Shown: piece by piece, positions 1 through 12,176 of the stretch
How positions within the stretch are numbered: position 1 is the first letter of the stretch
Layout of the letters: each line of letters starts with the position of its first letter
DNA from: Chaetomium olivaceum
Taxonomy: Eukaryota > Ascomycota > Sordariomycetes > Sordariales > Chaetomiaceae
Direction: 5' to 3'
DNA: 64,000 nucleotides
NCBI GenBank assembly: GCA_039881045.1
Contig: JAYWVB010000025.1
Coordinates: 310,001-374,000, forward strand
The notes under the pieces: model-generated
The model's input: the letters and a program-made list of their open reading frames with translations, nothing else
What the model was told of the DNA's origin: nothing
The model's database searches: none
Position numbers and translations under genes: made by a program

Positions 1-73
1 ACTGCAGCCGGACGATTCCCTCTTCCGGCTCCTGTTCCTCCGCCTCAACGGCAGCGCTCCGGCGAGGCGCCAT
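1..73 (-). CDS. 5' end of an unidentified protein-coding gene, cut by the left edge
   Basis: An ATG at 73 (minus) opens 24 codons to the window edge and begins MAPRRSAAVEAEEQEPEEG. An in-frame TGA lies a few codons upstream, so this is the first possible ATG, and a G follows it as in a good start context. The peptide is acidic and low in complexity, as is common for the N-termini of fungal nuclear proteins. Nothing in these 24 residues identifies a family. Confidence 0.45.
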   Translation of the reverse strand, partial: MAPRRSAAVEAEEQEPEEGIVRLQ

Positions 74-2085
74 GGCGCGCTGCGGTCTTCAATAGTATCG
101 TGGAATATTATCGGCCAATGTCGGTCGCGTGGGTGAATCGGTCTCCGTCTCGGGTTCGCCGTCCAGCGCAACGAGGGAGCGGGGAGTGGGGGAAACAAAT
201 CGGCGGAGGGCGTCGCGTGCGTGTGCGACTTCAACAGGCAATTGTCGCTTCGGAGAGGCGCCGCGTTGATTAATGGCGGCAGAACGGCACAGCGGCACGC
301 TGGGGTTTTTGACAAATGTGTGGCCTGTAAAAATCAATTGCGCTGTCCGTTTTGCGGTGTTGCGTGGAGTGGTGAGTCGTGGGAGATTAGTATGCTGGGT
401 ATCGGCTGTTCATAAATATCAGAGAGGTGGAGATGTTCAACTGTGTTGAGTGGTACGCGCTTCAGGTCGCGTAGCTTTCAAGTTTCGGGAGCTGCAGAGA
501 GCGTATCTTGAGTGGGGCCAAGCAGCTGTGGCGCGAATAATTTGGTTTCCAGTCTGAATTGGTCACTGGTCACGACCCGGGAGCGAGGAAACAACAACCG
601 AACAATTCAACAACCCAAAAACCTAAAATTTCAGGGCCACTCAACACTTTACTCAGAATTACAACAACGTCATTTTTATCCAAATACACAGTAGTGGTCC
701 AATCTCTCGGTCAAATGGGAGTGAATTGTCCTCATCATCGCTTATCTTTCACAGTAGGCGGAAGAGCACCTCATCGACGGATGCCAAGACTCAGGGGCAC
801 TTGTTTACTTGACCCTTTTTTTCTTGTCATGGAGGGTGGTTTCCACAGCTGCCTTTATATTCATGTTTTATTTCAAAACTGTACATAGGCTGGACATCTG
901 TTAGGCTTGGTTATATGTGTCACGCCATGTCTCATTGGTTGGTTCGTAGCATAATTCTTTGGGTCGTGGTTGGTGTTCTTAGACGCTCCGGATCCCCTTG
1001 AGCTCGTTAGAATGGAAATCGGCGGCGCTCGGCCAAAGAAGGAAGAATGAGTGTAAAATAGCAAAAGTTCAAAGGATAATGTATCTTGATGAGCAAACCA
1101 GGGACCCTCAGCTTTTGACCTTGCGTAGCAGCACCCCAGTGTCTGCTGGCCGAAAGAGAAAAGAGCATGATACGTTAACCACCACACCCCCTCAGGTCTT
1201 CTTTCCAAGCTAGACATGAATGCCTAGTTAGCCTTGAGATGATTTTTTGAATTTGCAGAAAGACAGTGCTAGTTAAGTTAATAACCTGCTTGGCTTGCCC
1301 AGCTACGTGAATATCTCAAGAAGGAAAGGGGGGTGGTTCGTCTGAGGAGGAAGACCTCAGTTATCAACAAGAGAGATTTCATTTGCCGTAACTCCCATCC
1401 CTCCATAACCACCTTGTTAATCTGGAATCTGAGTCTGGGGGAAGGAACCCGACCAGTGTTGGCCTTCATCTGAAGTCCTGTAAATTCTCGTAAAACTTCT
1501 GGCTGACTTTTGAGCACTCTGGATTTCCCTCCTTCCTGGCACCAACTTATCGGGCACCAGGTTTTTCCATATCACACTCTTTCCGGAACTTCTATAAAGT
1601 TCCGGTCCCTCCATCTCTCGCCTTCTCTCTTCCTCTTCCAACCAAACCACCTGATCGTTCTCTCTCGGCGCTCGCACTAGTCATCACTTGCGCACGCAAC
1701 TCTCGTTCTCGGCATTCCAATCGTTTGACGGCATTAGTTCCGGAATCAAGTAAGTAATATTCTTTTCTACAACTTCGTATTTCGAATTATTCGTCGAGAT
1801 ATCGATGGTCGAGGCAGTCGGTTACCCAGACAGCTACAGACCGAAGTTCACCATGTGTTTGCTTTGAGCGGCTGATCGCAGGAACGATTATTGTATGCAA
1901 GCTCTATATCTTGCCAATCTTAAACACTCGTTCACTATTTGAGGTCGACTTCTCACATTTATTACTCTATTCTTTCACTCATTGGCGCTCTTTTTGTCTT
2001 GTCAATACAATTCGTGCACGCAGTTCACCGTCGCTAACAAGGAGCTTTAACAGCAGTCACTCGTTTAAACAGCAAACAACTTGAC
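74..2085. other. intergenic region between two divergent genes
   Basis: No convincing coding frame is seen on either strand. The right part looks like the promoter and leader of the 2086 gene: a TATA-like TATAAA near 1595, a pyrimidine-rich stretch at 1600-1660, and a GTAAGT donor near 1750 that could start a 5' UTR intron ending close to the ATG. The UTR intron is inference. Confidence 0.4.
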
Positions 2086-3504
2086 ATGGAGCTGACCATG
2101 GACTATACCTCCGACAAGGTCGGCAAGAAGGCCAAAGCCAAAGCGGCTAAGGCTGCTAAGGCGGCCAAGCAGCAGTCTGAGGAGCCCCAGTCCATTGCTG
2201 CCCTCATTGAGGCCGGCATGCTGGAGAATGCTTTCAACGAGATTAAGTGCGGCAACTGTGACAGGATGCGCAAGACTAATTACATCTGGGGCCTGGCCTT
2301 TTGGTTCATGGTCTTTGTGTATCTGATCTTCGGCGTTGCGGCTGGTGAGTTTCCTTTTGATTTTCTTTTTTGCTCAGTGCTGACAAGTATGTGTTTACTC
2401 TAGTGACTCTGGTCAATGCCCACCAGTTGGATGCTGGCGAGGCTTCCAGGCTTGTTGCCCGTGGTATTGAGGCCGACACTACCTCTGTCATCGACTCTGC
2501 CTGCACTGTTTCGACCAGCATTACTTTCCCGGCTCCCTCGGCTGCGTTTGTCACTGCGACTGTTGACGGCACCATTGTCACTGAGACTGTTGATGCCGCC
2601 ACTGCCACCGGTGTGTGACCGTCACTCCGATCATTTCCCAGACTAGGTGGGTGCCCCAGAAATTCCAACTCAATTGTTGAACATAACGGGCTAACACCCA
2701 TTACCTAGCACTGACTCCTCGGCCTGTGCTAGCCCTGAGACCGTGACTGTCACCATCACCACTGTGACTGACAACGATGCTGTGACCGCAGGTGCGGGCG
2801 GTGCGCCTCCTCAGAGCAACAGCGAGGAGAGCACTACCACCATCACAGAGAACAGCGCCCTGGCCACGGTCACCGTCACCGAGCGCCACACCGTCACCAG
2901 CACGGCCACTATGAGCATGAGCATGAGCATGGCCACCACCACCCCCTCCACCACCGAGGGCGAAGCCACCATCCAAACCATGACCACCTCCACCTCCTCC
3001 AACACCGACACCGACACCGACACGGTCACCACGGCCCCCCACACCTCAACCACCACGCAGTTCATCACCGTGCTCAACTCCACCGGCACGACCACAACCA
3101 CCCTGATCCTGAGCGACGCCGTGGGCACCAACACCAACACCGCCTCGCTGATCACCACGCTCGGCAGCATGCTCGTCGGTGACTCCACCACCACCACAAT
3201 TGGTACCATCAGCGGCACCATCAGCGGCACCATCAGCGGCACCGGCACCGCCGGCCTGCAGCCCCCGACCAACGGCAGCATGACCTACAGCGTGCCGGCC
3301 GTGTCGCAGAGCAGCAGCAGCACCGTGCTGCCGAGCATTGTCAGCAGCTCCGGGTCCTCGACCAGTGCCTTCAGCCTCACCATTCGTGGTGCTGGGGGTG
3401 GTGCTGGCGGGGAGGCTGGTGGTAAGCGGGACCAGCGCGGTGGCAAGAGCGGGTTCTACTGCGTTGTCATGGCGGTGGCGTGCGCGGTTGCGGTGCTGGT
3501 TTGA
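2086..3504 (+). CDS. Ser/Thr-rich membrane or GPI-anchored surface protein
   Basis: Proposed exons are 2086-2344, 2404-2614 and 2709-3504, about 421 residues. Intron 1 is clear (GTGAGT donor, GCTGAC branch, TAG acceptor). The product has a Lys/Ala-rich N-terminal tail, a hydrophobic segment around residues 66-87 (GLAFWFMVFVYLIFG), then a long Thr/Ser-rich stretch with many TVT motifs. It ends in a hydrophobic tail (CVVMAVACAVAVLV) after a small-residue linker, as expected of a GPI signal. Codons 190-380 are typical of cell-wall mucin-like proteins. Intron 2 is uncertain. A GTGACC donor at 2615 keeps the frame. The better donor GTGGGT at 2647 would need one extra base in the GTGTGTG run but would add a fitting TVTPIISQT segment. 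Family unknown; the surface role is inferred from composition. Confidence 0.6.
3191..3243 (+). repeat. 12-bp in-frame tandem repeat encoding GTIS units
   Basis: Near-identical copies of GGCACCATCAGC sit in the Ser/Thr-rich gene and encode repeated Gly-Thr-Ile-Ser, followed by GTGT. Such repeats in fungal wall proteins often vary in copy number between strains. Confidence 0.75.
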
Positions 3505-4367
3505 TCGGATTTGATTAAACCCGTGCTGCTGCTGTTGATGCACTGCCGGGCCTGGCTTGCTGTGATGAGTTTCGCACTCGGGTTCTCCGGGGGATGGGAG
3601 GATCTGGATGGGGGACCGGGGATAGAGGGATGAAGGAATGGGGGGTTTCTCTAACTACTCCTTTGGGTCCAGCTGATAATTCAAGTTCTGGCCCGAGTCT
3701 TTGTGTGGTTTGCTTTTCTGCCTTGATTTTTTGTGATGGTGATAACTACCTACTGGAGCTGTGATGAGTGCTTGGGCAACTGTCAGGAGAGGAATGCTAC
3801 TTTTTGCTGGGTTTCACTGGTGTAGCTAGGAGCTGTTCGACTTTGTTTTGCAGAGTCGATGAGACAGTGAATCACCACAACCACATCTGAATTGTTTCAA
3901 GTGATTCGTGTTTTATCTGTGTGCGGTTGAAGCCCTACCAACGCGTTTCCGACATGTGAGTGTGAGTGACGCGTCGCAGCAACGCGTTGGATGGAACGGT
4001 ATCGTGGGGAGGATAGAGACCACCTTCCTTCCTCTGCTCGCCAGTAGTGACGCGTCACGAAACACACACACGCGCTTGCATATCCATAAGGCAACAACCC
4101 CTGTTGAGGGAAAGCCATTTCTCCTTAACCATCACCTGACGCCCAAATCAGGACGGTATGTACAGTACCCCATGGTCCTAGCTCAATCCGAGCAACACCC
4201 GACCAGACTCCCATAACTCAAAAAAGCGAAAGAAAAGAAAGTCCAAATAGAAATACAAGAGGGACACCAATGCCATAGATTTCAACCCAGGACTTGTAAA
4301 AAAAACCATAAACCCCATCCTACACTCCCTGTTATCTCTCACCCGCCCACTCAGGGACCCTGACTAC
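3505..4367. other. intergenic region between convergent genes
   Basis: This should hold the 3' ends of the Ser/Thr-rich gene and of the guanylyltransferase gene. No coding frame with recognisable content and no structured element was seen. Confidence 0.5.
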
Positions 4368-5637
4368 CTAATGCCCCCCAAGCCCCTGCTGCCTCAACTT
4401 CCAACTATCCTTAATGCCCTTCGCCGCCTGCAGCAGCTCCGCCTCACTGACCCCGTCCTTGATACTACCCATGACGCTATTCACGGTGCTGACATGGTTC
4501 GCCTCGGTCTTGTCGTCCCGGAAGCGGTACAGGCGCCAGCGCTTCTCCTCGTCCAGGCAGCACTCGACGATGCGGTCCTGCAGCGGGTCGCCCCAGCTCT
4601 TGAGCGTCTCCCACTCGTCCTCGGTCAGGTACAGGGGCTCCTTAAGCTCCTCGTAGCCCGGTTTGCCGCGGTCGCTGCCCGTGAAGATGAGCAGGCGCGC
4701 GTCGGGCACGCTGTCGTAGTCGACGAAGGGCTCGGTGCGGCCCTCGGCGCGTTCGAGTTCGTTGGGCTCGACTAGCGGGAAGTTGAGCTTGAGGCGGAAG
4801 TCGACCGTGTTTTCGTGCGGGGCTTTCCACTTGAGGATGTGCTGGTCGGTGCCGAACTGGTAGGAGCTGGTGCGGCAGGTGAAGATGAGGCCGTCGTTCT
4901 GGTGCTTGAGGCTGGGGAGCACCTCGCGGAACATCATCTCGATGCCGTACGAGAACTGCATCTCCTTCATCTCGACCTTGAATGCCTGGTACCGTAGCTC
5001 CTCAGGAAAAGCGGAAAACAGACTCTTGTACGGCTTCATGACGTGCTCCTTGAAGTAGCCGAGCCGTTTGTCCAGGGGCTTGGAGAGCACGTCGGCCTTG
5101 CCGTCGAGCGCGAGCAGGTCGAAGACGAGGAAGACGGGCGCCTTCTCGCCGTTGGGAAGGGTGTCCATCACCAGCTCGCCGTCGATCAGCGTGCCTGTGT
5201 GGAAGGCCGCGCGGTCTTGTGCTAGTGGAAAGTGTAGGTTGCGCTGCGACAGCCACCAGTAGTCGTTCTTGCGGTCCACCAGGTAGTGGCACTCGCTGCC
5301 GTTTTCGTCCGATGTCAGGTAGAGGAGGTATCGGATGCCGTCGGACTTTTCGCAGACGTAGTAGCTATTAAAAAAAGAGGGGGATACGGTTAGTGTCGGA
5401 CTAACAACGACAATGGGGGTTGGAGGGGTCAAAGGAAGGGGATGGGGCCACGCACTCCTCTCTCCGCAGTTCCTCCATATGCCTCCGCGAGAATGAGACG
5501 GGCTGAGCTCCTGGAAAGCTGTACGAATTGCGCCCAAGCAGATTGGCAACCTCGGTGCGCAGCTCTCTAAGCAGGTCACCTTGGGCCTTCACGCCCGGGG
5601 CCGCGATGTCGCGGAGGGGTTGCGCTCCCTGGTCCAT
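4368..5637 (-). CDS. ceg1: mRNA guanylyltransferase (capping enzyme alpha subunit)
   Basis: This nuclear enzyme transfers GMP from GTP to the 5' diphosphate end of nascent mRNA. Exons are 5637-5456 and 5364-4368, 392 residues; the intron has a GTGCGT donor, CTAAC branch and ATAG acceptor, and splicing restores REDYYVCEKSDGIRY. The nucleotidyltransferase motifs are in order: motif I EKSDGIR with the GMP-accepting lysine at about residue 67, motif III LIDGELV, motif IIIa FLVFDLLALDG, motif IV DGLIFT, motif V LKWKAP, and the C-terminal OB-fold motif around WRLYRFRDDK. Length fits fungal Ceg1 proteins (about 390-460). No triphosphatase domain is present, as expected for fungi, where it is a separate subunit. 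The frame is intact. Confidence 0.93.
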
Positions 5638-6167
5638 GGCGACTTGAGTTGATGAGGGATCGGTATCGGGTCTTGACGAGGGATTCGGAGGTCGAGTTGT
5701 TATGAATACAGGCCCAGGACGGCAAATGGAATGATCCTCCCTTCAGTCGCCGCACATGTCGGGGCGGTTTTGGTGTGGTTGTCGAGTCCAGCGCGTTGAA
5801 GATGCGTACCTCGCGATCCTTGGTCTCTTTGAGGGTTTGCGACCGCTATCTTATCAAGGTTCCCAAAGGAAGGCCAAGCCAGCAGGCCCCTGGCAAGCCT
5901 GGCACATGCCTGGCTCTTGAAGGTCCCCACTATTTGAGACCCACTCATATGACGGGATCAAGGAAATGCGGCCGAGACATCACTCACAGCAGCATCTAAA
6001 ATAGGAGCAAATTCGGTGTACAAAGTACGCTGGTTCCTGAACCATAATCGCTGGTCTTTCGACTAGCAATATTCATTTCAAACACATTACAGCAGAGCCT
6101 AACATTATTGAGCCTCCTTGGGCGGGATCGCTCTTAGACCTCTAGGTATCTCGTAGTAGGCGCATCA
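5638..6167. other. intergenic region, guanylyltransferase promoter and snx41 3' flank
   Basis: Short upstream region of the guanylyltransferase gene, meeting the 3' end of snx41. No further gene or clear regulatory motif was found. Confidence 0.45.
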
Positions 6168-8322
6168 TCAGCCCATCGACTCGTCAATCTTTTCCACCTC
6201 TGCCTTTGCTTCCTCCCATGTTTCCTTATTCTTCTTTGCCCACTCGATTTGGCTCTTCGCATAGGCAAGCTGCAACTGCTTATTAGCGTTCGGCTGTAAT
6301 CATTCTGGAAAAGGTCACTTACCATGTACCGCCTCAGGTCGTCCTCTTTCTCCTTCTGGAAACGCTTGAGGTCCTTGAGGATGCTTGCGCTCGCGTCCTT
6401 GACGTCCTGGGCTGATGCGACCTTTGCCTGCTCGAGCTGTATGATTGACTCGCGGGTCTTGGTGATGGTGTCCCGCCGCGTCTTCTCGGGGTCTGCGTCA
6501 ACCACTCCTTGGACGGCGTGACGGAGAGGTCCGAAGATCTTGTTCGTGATCGATGTCGCGCTCGGTGCCTTCCTATGGCTAGAAGCCGCGGGTGGTCTCT
6601 CCGGTGTCCCGATATTTGCCGAGGGCGCAGAAGCGAGGTCGCTGTGTGTAGGAGGGAAATCCGAATCGATCGATGCGGTGTCATCGTTACTGCCATCGCG
6701 GCGATGCGACTGCGTTTCCCTCGTGCTCGTCGACTTCCTCGGGGGAGGTTGGGGCTGTTGTGTGCCACTCAGGTATTGTTCTATTCTCCTCGCCTCCGCC
6801 TCACTCCGCTCCAGTTGGTCCAGCAGCTGGCCCTTCCTATTGAGTTCGTCTGCGGTCATGTCCTGCTGCACCCGCTTCAGAACTCGATATCGCAAGACGC
6901 TCCTAATCACACCTGCAAATTGCGCGTTCTCGCGCATGGGCTCGGCAAAGCTCGCGCCGAGTGAGCTCGAGAGTTCCTCGGTGGCAATGTACGAGGAATC
7001 GGCGGCTTGCCCTATCCGTTCGATCGCTGTCGAGAGCGATTGAACAGGTTCGGAAAGGGAAAACGCGTTATATCGCGCCCCCAGCTCGGAAAGATCCGAG
7101 GCCAAGGACGACAGATGGTTCAGGGACCGCCGGTTGACCTTTTCCATGGGCCCCATGAGCAGCGATTCGAGCTCTCGGATCGAGGTCTCGAAGGCGGTAA
7201 AATAAGGGTCCAACTCTTGTTCGCTGAGATTATTGCTGTCCGGCGGGAAACGGGAAAAGACCTGAGCACCGGCCGTGCTGTTCGGAGCGGGCGCCGCGGG
7301 TATGGACTTGAGTTTCGAAGAGCTGGCGGGAACGGGAAGAAATTCGTGGCCCGGGGTAGGATTGGCCGGGTCCAAGGGCGGTGCCCTCATTATGGACTTG
7401 GGGATGGATGCCACTGGGTGGGAATGGAGGACCTCGTTCTGGTATTGTCAGTCGGGGGTTATTGTCTTTTGATGGTGCTCTCAACCTACCCAGCTGGAGT
7501 TGGGATCCAAGAACCGCCACCAGACGCCATCTGCGCGGATCTGTTCCATCCTCCGGCACCGGTTCAGGAAAACTGCCAGCATGCGCTTTCGGAGATCGAT
7601 TATTTGCTGATCCTGCTTTGCGTTGGTGGGGTTGGCGGCATACTCGGCCACGGTATGCTTTTCGGGAATCGGAGGTATGATGAGGGTCGGATGTAGCCTT
7701 GTGAGTGCCTCCCGGAGGGTCGCAAACTCTGAATAGCGCCGGCGAACGATAAGCTCCTAATGCAAGTCGGTTAGTGTCCGGCCTGTCGATAGCGCCCAAC
7801 AGTTCGGTCCTTACCCCAGTCTTGATGGTATAGACGATGTATCTACCACTCTCCGTACTCTTCCCGGCGTCGGTAATTAAAATAGGTAGCTCCGGGTTTT
7901 CGTAGAGCATTTGCTCCACACGACTGTCGTATCCGCCAGGCTTTGGTCGGGGGACAAGCTCGCCGTGGGAGCGGGCATTATCCTCCTCTTGGCTCTCGGC
8001 ATCTGTTGACTCGCGGCGGGGGGCTTCATCTCCGGTCGAAGATGGTGTGTTTGGAGCTTCATATCTCGGGTCTATTTCCACCCAGTCGGTGTCAGTCTCA
8101 TCGGGCTCGTTGATGGGGGACCCCAAGTCAACATCGATAAATTGCGACGACGACGACGACATGATTTTGAAGGTGTGCCATTGCAATAAATTGGAGATAA
8201 GAAAGAGATCAGAAGGACTCACAGTCGTTCGTCACGGGTGAGGATGGGTTAGCAGACGACGCAAACGAGTCCCTGCGCTCAAAGCTTCCCCCGTAAGGGT
8301 TGTTATCCTCGTCATTCCACAT
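6168..8322 (-). CDS. snx41: sorting nexin-41 (PX-BAR, Snx41/Atg20 group)
   Basis: A PX-BAR sorting nexin that binds PI3P on endosomes and acts in retrieval to the Golgi and in selective autophagy (family knowledge). Five exons: 8322-8223, 8071-7815, 7756-7490, 7438-6323 and 6275-6168, 615 residues without any frame break. The start MWNDEDNNPYGGSFERRDS is the hallmark N-terminus of the fungal protein. The PX domain spans roughly residues 85-210, with VRRRYSEFATLREAL as the basic PI3P-binding core and a C-terminal VWWRFLDPNSSW. The BAR-type coiled-coil region follows, from about residue 270 to the end (for example FTAFETSIRELESLL). Intron 1 (8222-8072) contains CGA repeats and ends CTGAC...AATAG. 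An alternative reading would keep part of it as exon, but the phase fits only the model given. Confidence 0.92.
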
Positions 8323-9315
8323 TATGCGGAGCTTTTGACCGAGAGCGGATGACAACGATGAGACGTAAAGCTGCCTGCGCTCGAATAAAACGTAAAGTGG
8401 AAGGCGCAAACACAGTGGATGCTGGCAGGCGCAGCGCTGTGCGGTTCTGTGCTGTCTGATGTAGCTTGGTGCGCTGAGGCTCGTTCGCGGGGCACGACTA
8501 GGGAGTTGTTGGGAACCTAGCAACCGCGGGGTTGCGAGTTGCGACTGGGTTCGGAGAGTTCGTCCGCTTGTTGATTATGATAGTAGCCGAGTTCTCCTGA
8601 TATGTGGGCGCAATTGATCAATGGCGATCTGTCCGATGTCTATAGGTTTCATATGGCGGGTTGGAATTTGGTAGGTGTTGGTGCGGGTGATTCGCCGCTC
8701 GTCTTGGGATGTCGTTACTACGCGGCAGAGGTTGGTGGGCCAGGAGCTTGTCAGATGCGAGGCACAGCCTGCCAAGAGGATGACGACGGTTGCCCGCTTG
8801 GACCATGCTGCTGCACGTTACGTAATGCGCTTGCAGCTCACAACCCCACACGATGATCTGGGGAAGCTGTTTGGAGATTGTTTTGCAGCTACATCATTAA
8901 CCTGGAGACCTAGTTAAGACATAGTCTTTGGGAAAGTTTTTGTTCATTTTATTAGGATGTTTGTTTGTCTATTTGTTTCATTACTGCGGTACTGCTTCTA
9001 TTATTCAATTATAGAACTTCATCATGACATTAGCATTTTATTACGACTAATCTAATCCTACGATCATGAACATTCACAAAATCTCATTCTAAATGATGTC
9101 ATTGTTCCTACAGCTCAGCCATGAAACCAGCCTTCAGTCCAGGCCCGGGGAACACTGAAGGCCAATGGCTCAAATGGCAACCCTATCAAAACACCTATTC
9201 TCTGCCACGAACCTCGCAGAGTCAACATCTGATGATCTGATACAGTGACCCAACCCCAAGTCAATGTCGAACCATGCATTTCCCCCACTAGACCAACACA
9301 CCGATCACCCCACTC
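8323..9315. other. intergenic region, no gene seen
   Basis: This is the snx41 promoter side plus the 3' flank of the next minus-strand gene. Small open frames exist on both strands but have no recognisable content. An AT-richer stretch at about 8920-9110 may hold 3' end signals. Confidence 0.4.
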
Positions 9316-11047
9316 TCAATTCTCCCCCCTCAAAGCCCTTCGCATCCGGTAAAACCTCCCCGTAACCCGACCAGCCAACCCAGGCTCCTGCCGGGCCCCC
9401 GTTCTTCCATCATCCCCACCGTCTCTGCGAGGCTCCTGCTCCTGCTCCCAGCCCCTCCCCACCCGCCGTGACTCAACAACAGTGTCAACACTCCGCCCCT
9501 CCTCCTCCTCCTCCGGCGACGACGACGACGCCGTTGCCATCAACGACGAGGTGCCAGACACATCACCCCGCTCATCCCCCGGCAACGTAAACGACACCCG
9601 CGGCCGCCGGCGCTCGGGGCTCGGAAACTGCAGGTCAGGGCTCGGGCTCGGGATCGCATCGCGATGGCGTCCCTGCCGGGTTGAGAGCCGCCGGTGGAGG
9701 AGGTTGGCGAGCGGCACGGTGTCCGAGGGCCGGATGCGTGTCTGGCGGGTGGCGCGGTCCGGGTTGTGGTGGGGGTGGTGGGTCTCTGGGTTGGAGGATG
9801 CGCGGGCATGGGTGCGGATGCGAGCGCCGGTTGGAGTGGTTGGGTGAGTGGCTCCGGTGTCGAGGACTGCTTCGACGCTCGTGTTGAGGTAGCTGGAGCT
9901 GAGGCTGGATTCGGATTCCGATGGCGGGCTGCTCCGGCGCTGGTCCCGCGCGCTGCTGCTGCTCTGGGTGTTGCGCCACGGGGTCTGTGAGCGTGGGCGA
10001 GCTTGTCGATCTTGTCTAGGGGGCTGTGACTGTTTCTTGGAGGGCGACGAATGACTTCTTCTATGCCTGCGCCTAGGTGGCCGGGTGGAAGATGATGGAG
10101 GTGACGGTGATCTGGACTGGCCGGCCGGAGAAGACGAATCGGACAAGGTCCTGGCATGGCCCGCGACGGGAGATTTGCCCAGGGAAAACCAACGGCGCCA
10201 TTGGCTTTGAGCTCCCGCAACTGGAGTGACTTCAGCCTTCTCCTCTCTTTTCTTTCTTGGCGGAGTCGACGGTGCCACTGGTGGAGGCGCGCAAGCAGGT
10301 TGCGGCATTGGCACCGCCTCTGGCCTAGGGTAGTGGCCTTGGAAGTTTGCTGGAGCAGCGTAGCCAAAATAAGGAGGCGGCGCATCTGGCGCATATGGGA
10401 CTGTAGCCGCGGCAAACGGGACGGTGTTCGAATGGAAGGTAGTCGGAGGATGGCCTGATTGTAGGTAGGCCGCCGGTCCAAACATTGCTGGAGGGGTCCC
10501 CGTGGCGGATGAAGGAATAGTCCAAGCAACAGGAGGCGGTGGAGGTGGCGGTGGCACCAGATGTATATCAGAGTTGTGAGCCATCCCAACCTGCTGGGGC
10601 ACTTGATCGACGATTTTGTTTTCTTGTTGTTGAGTCTGCCCAATAGTCCCCTTTCCATGCACCGGAACTGTGACATTTGCCTCGACAGGTTCTGGGCCGC
10701 TCAGTTGCCTTGGCTCTCGGTAAATGGTAATGGAGACCCTGCTAGGATCCCTCCTCGAGAGTTCCCAATAACCGGTGATAGGATTTTGACTGTCGTCACG
10801 GCCGCCTTGAAGACTGGGTTTGATCTGGAGCCGCCAGTACAAGTACACCAGTACTATCACAACGGAGACAACCACGAGGATAACACCGAATTGTGCGGCA
10901 TCGCCCAAGCAGTCCCACCCAGAGCTAATCAACGATGTTAGTCATTGTTCTGTCAAGGTGCAGAGGTACATACCAATCATCGTTCTCAGCTCTCTGGGCA
11001 AGCCCATCCGCCGAGCGGAGGCTGGTGTAATAAGCCGAGGGTGCCAT
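9316..11047 (-). CDS. single-pass membrane protein with Pro-rich and SR-rich cytosolic tail
   Basis: Exons are 11047-10974 and 10924-9316, 560 residues; the intron has a GTATGT donor, CTAAC branch and TTAG acceptor. A short N-terminal part (MAPSAYYTSLRSADGLAQRA) precedes one strong transmembrane helix at about residues 39-59 (GVILVVVSVVIVLVYLYW). The remainder is low-complexity: a poly-Pro tract, Pro/Tyr/Ala-rich segments, then Ser/Arg-rich basic stretches (PPRRRHRRSHSSPSKK) and an acidic EEEEE patch near the C-terminus. No catalytic domain is visible. The layout resembles fungal one-pass plasma-membrane proteins with a long disordered tail. The role is unknown. Confidence 0.65.
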
Positions 11048-12176
11048 CAGTAACTTCTATGATTGATCAAGCGACTCATCCTCGACCATGGGAAGAGTTA
11101 ATGGGTTAAGCAGCGGAGATAGTCGTATTTGAATCCCTGCTTTGATTACTAGACTTCCGACAATCGAGGCAACCCACTAGAATGGATGGAGAAGTAATGA
11201 AGGTTAGGAGTTGAGAGGAGCGGGGTAGTTTTCAAGTAACCGATAGGAAGCATGCATTTTTGGTCGCTGCTATTTGAGAAGTGCGGAAACATAGGTTGAG
11301 CCATGGTCAGGGTATGTTCAGACGACCCCCAAGGTTCATGAGAGATCACATCTTTCAGGATTTCGCACGTTGAACTTGGATGTTTTTGGGAACTGCACCT
11401 CAATTTTTGTTTAGGTCTTAGCCTCTTAGGATCCTCACCCCAAAGAAGGATGAGATATAGTGCTCATAATATGCCATGGTATTGAGCATCAAAATGCAGA
11501 TAGATAAGTTGTAAACAGCAAAAGTCTAAGAATGATTTTGAGTCCCAGAACCCGATGTGTTATGGTGTTGTTTTGGTGATGATGGATGGTAAAGGGTCAA
11601 GTTAGGGGAGCTGGCAGTGGCTGGGCAGCAGCCTTGTTGTTTAGGGGGAGTCGACAGGAAGCAGCCCATAACGATTGGCCAATGACAAACTTCCTTAGGG
11701 ACAGGGGATGGCCTGCAATTTGATTTCTTTGCTAGACCCGCCTTTCAGCCTCATCGCTTTCGTGTACCAAAGTGGATTTCTTATTCACGGCCTCGCATCA
11801 ATAGGAATAATAGGAAGCCGTCGACGCGACAATACCTCCCAGCGTGGGCAGCCATCATCTCCCACATCGGAACCCAACCCAACCACCCACCATGTCAAAC
11901 TAGCAACCGAAATCGAATCTCGATCAAGCCTTCAATATCCACCCTTTGCTTCGAAAACACTATTGCGAATGCGAATGCCGATTCCGATTCCGATTCCGAT
12001 TCCGATTCTATCCAATCGCAAACTTCACGAATCTCCATCCGTTTGCCCATTGCACACTCCTCGAAACTTCGATATCCCGATTCAACAAAAAGATCAAAGT
12101 GGGACCACCGATCACCGACTCGCTACCGGATCTCTCTCCGTGATACCACACGCGAGACGCGTCGACTAAAGCCACC
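11048..12176. other. divergent intergenic region upstream of ctr9
   Basis: A 1.1 kb region between the membrane-protein gene (minus) and ctr9 (plus) that must carry both promoters. Apart from the hexanucleotide repeat listed separately, no gene or clear element was recognised. Confidence 0.45.
11978..12007 (+). repeat. (CCGATT)5 hexanucleotide repeat in the ctr9 leader
   Basis: Five exact tandem copies of CCGATT lie 170 bp before the ctr9 start codon, probably in its 5' UTR. The direct evidence is the exact repetition. Confidence 0.9.

Noticed and set aside
2811..3281. Val-rich minus frame opposite the Ser/Thr-rich gene
   Set aside because: Simple complement of ACC/GTC codon repeats.
9540..10676. 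378-codon minus frame overlapping the Pro/SR-rich membrane protein
   Set aside because: Shifted frame of the same exon, made of Arg/Pro/His repeats with no membrane segment.
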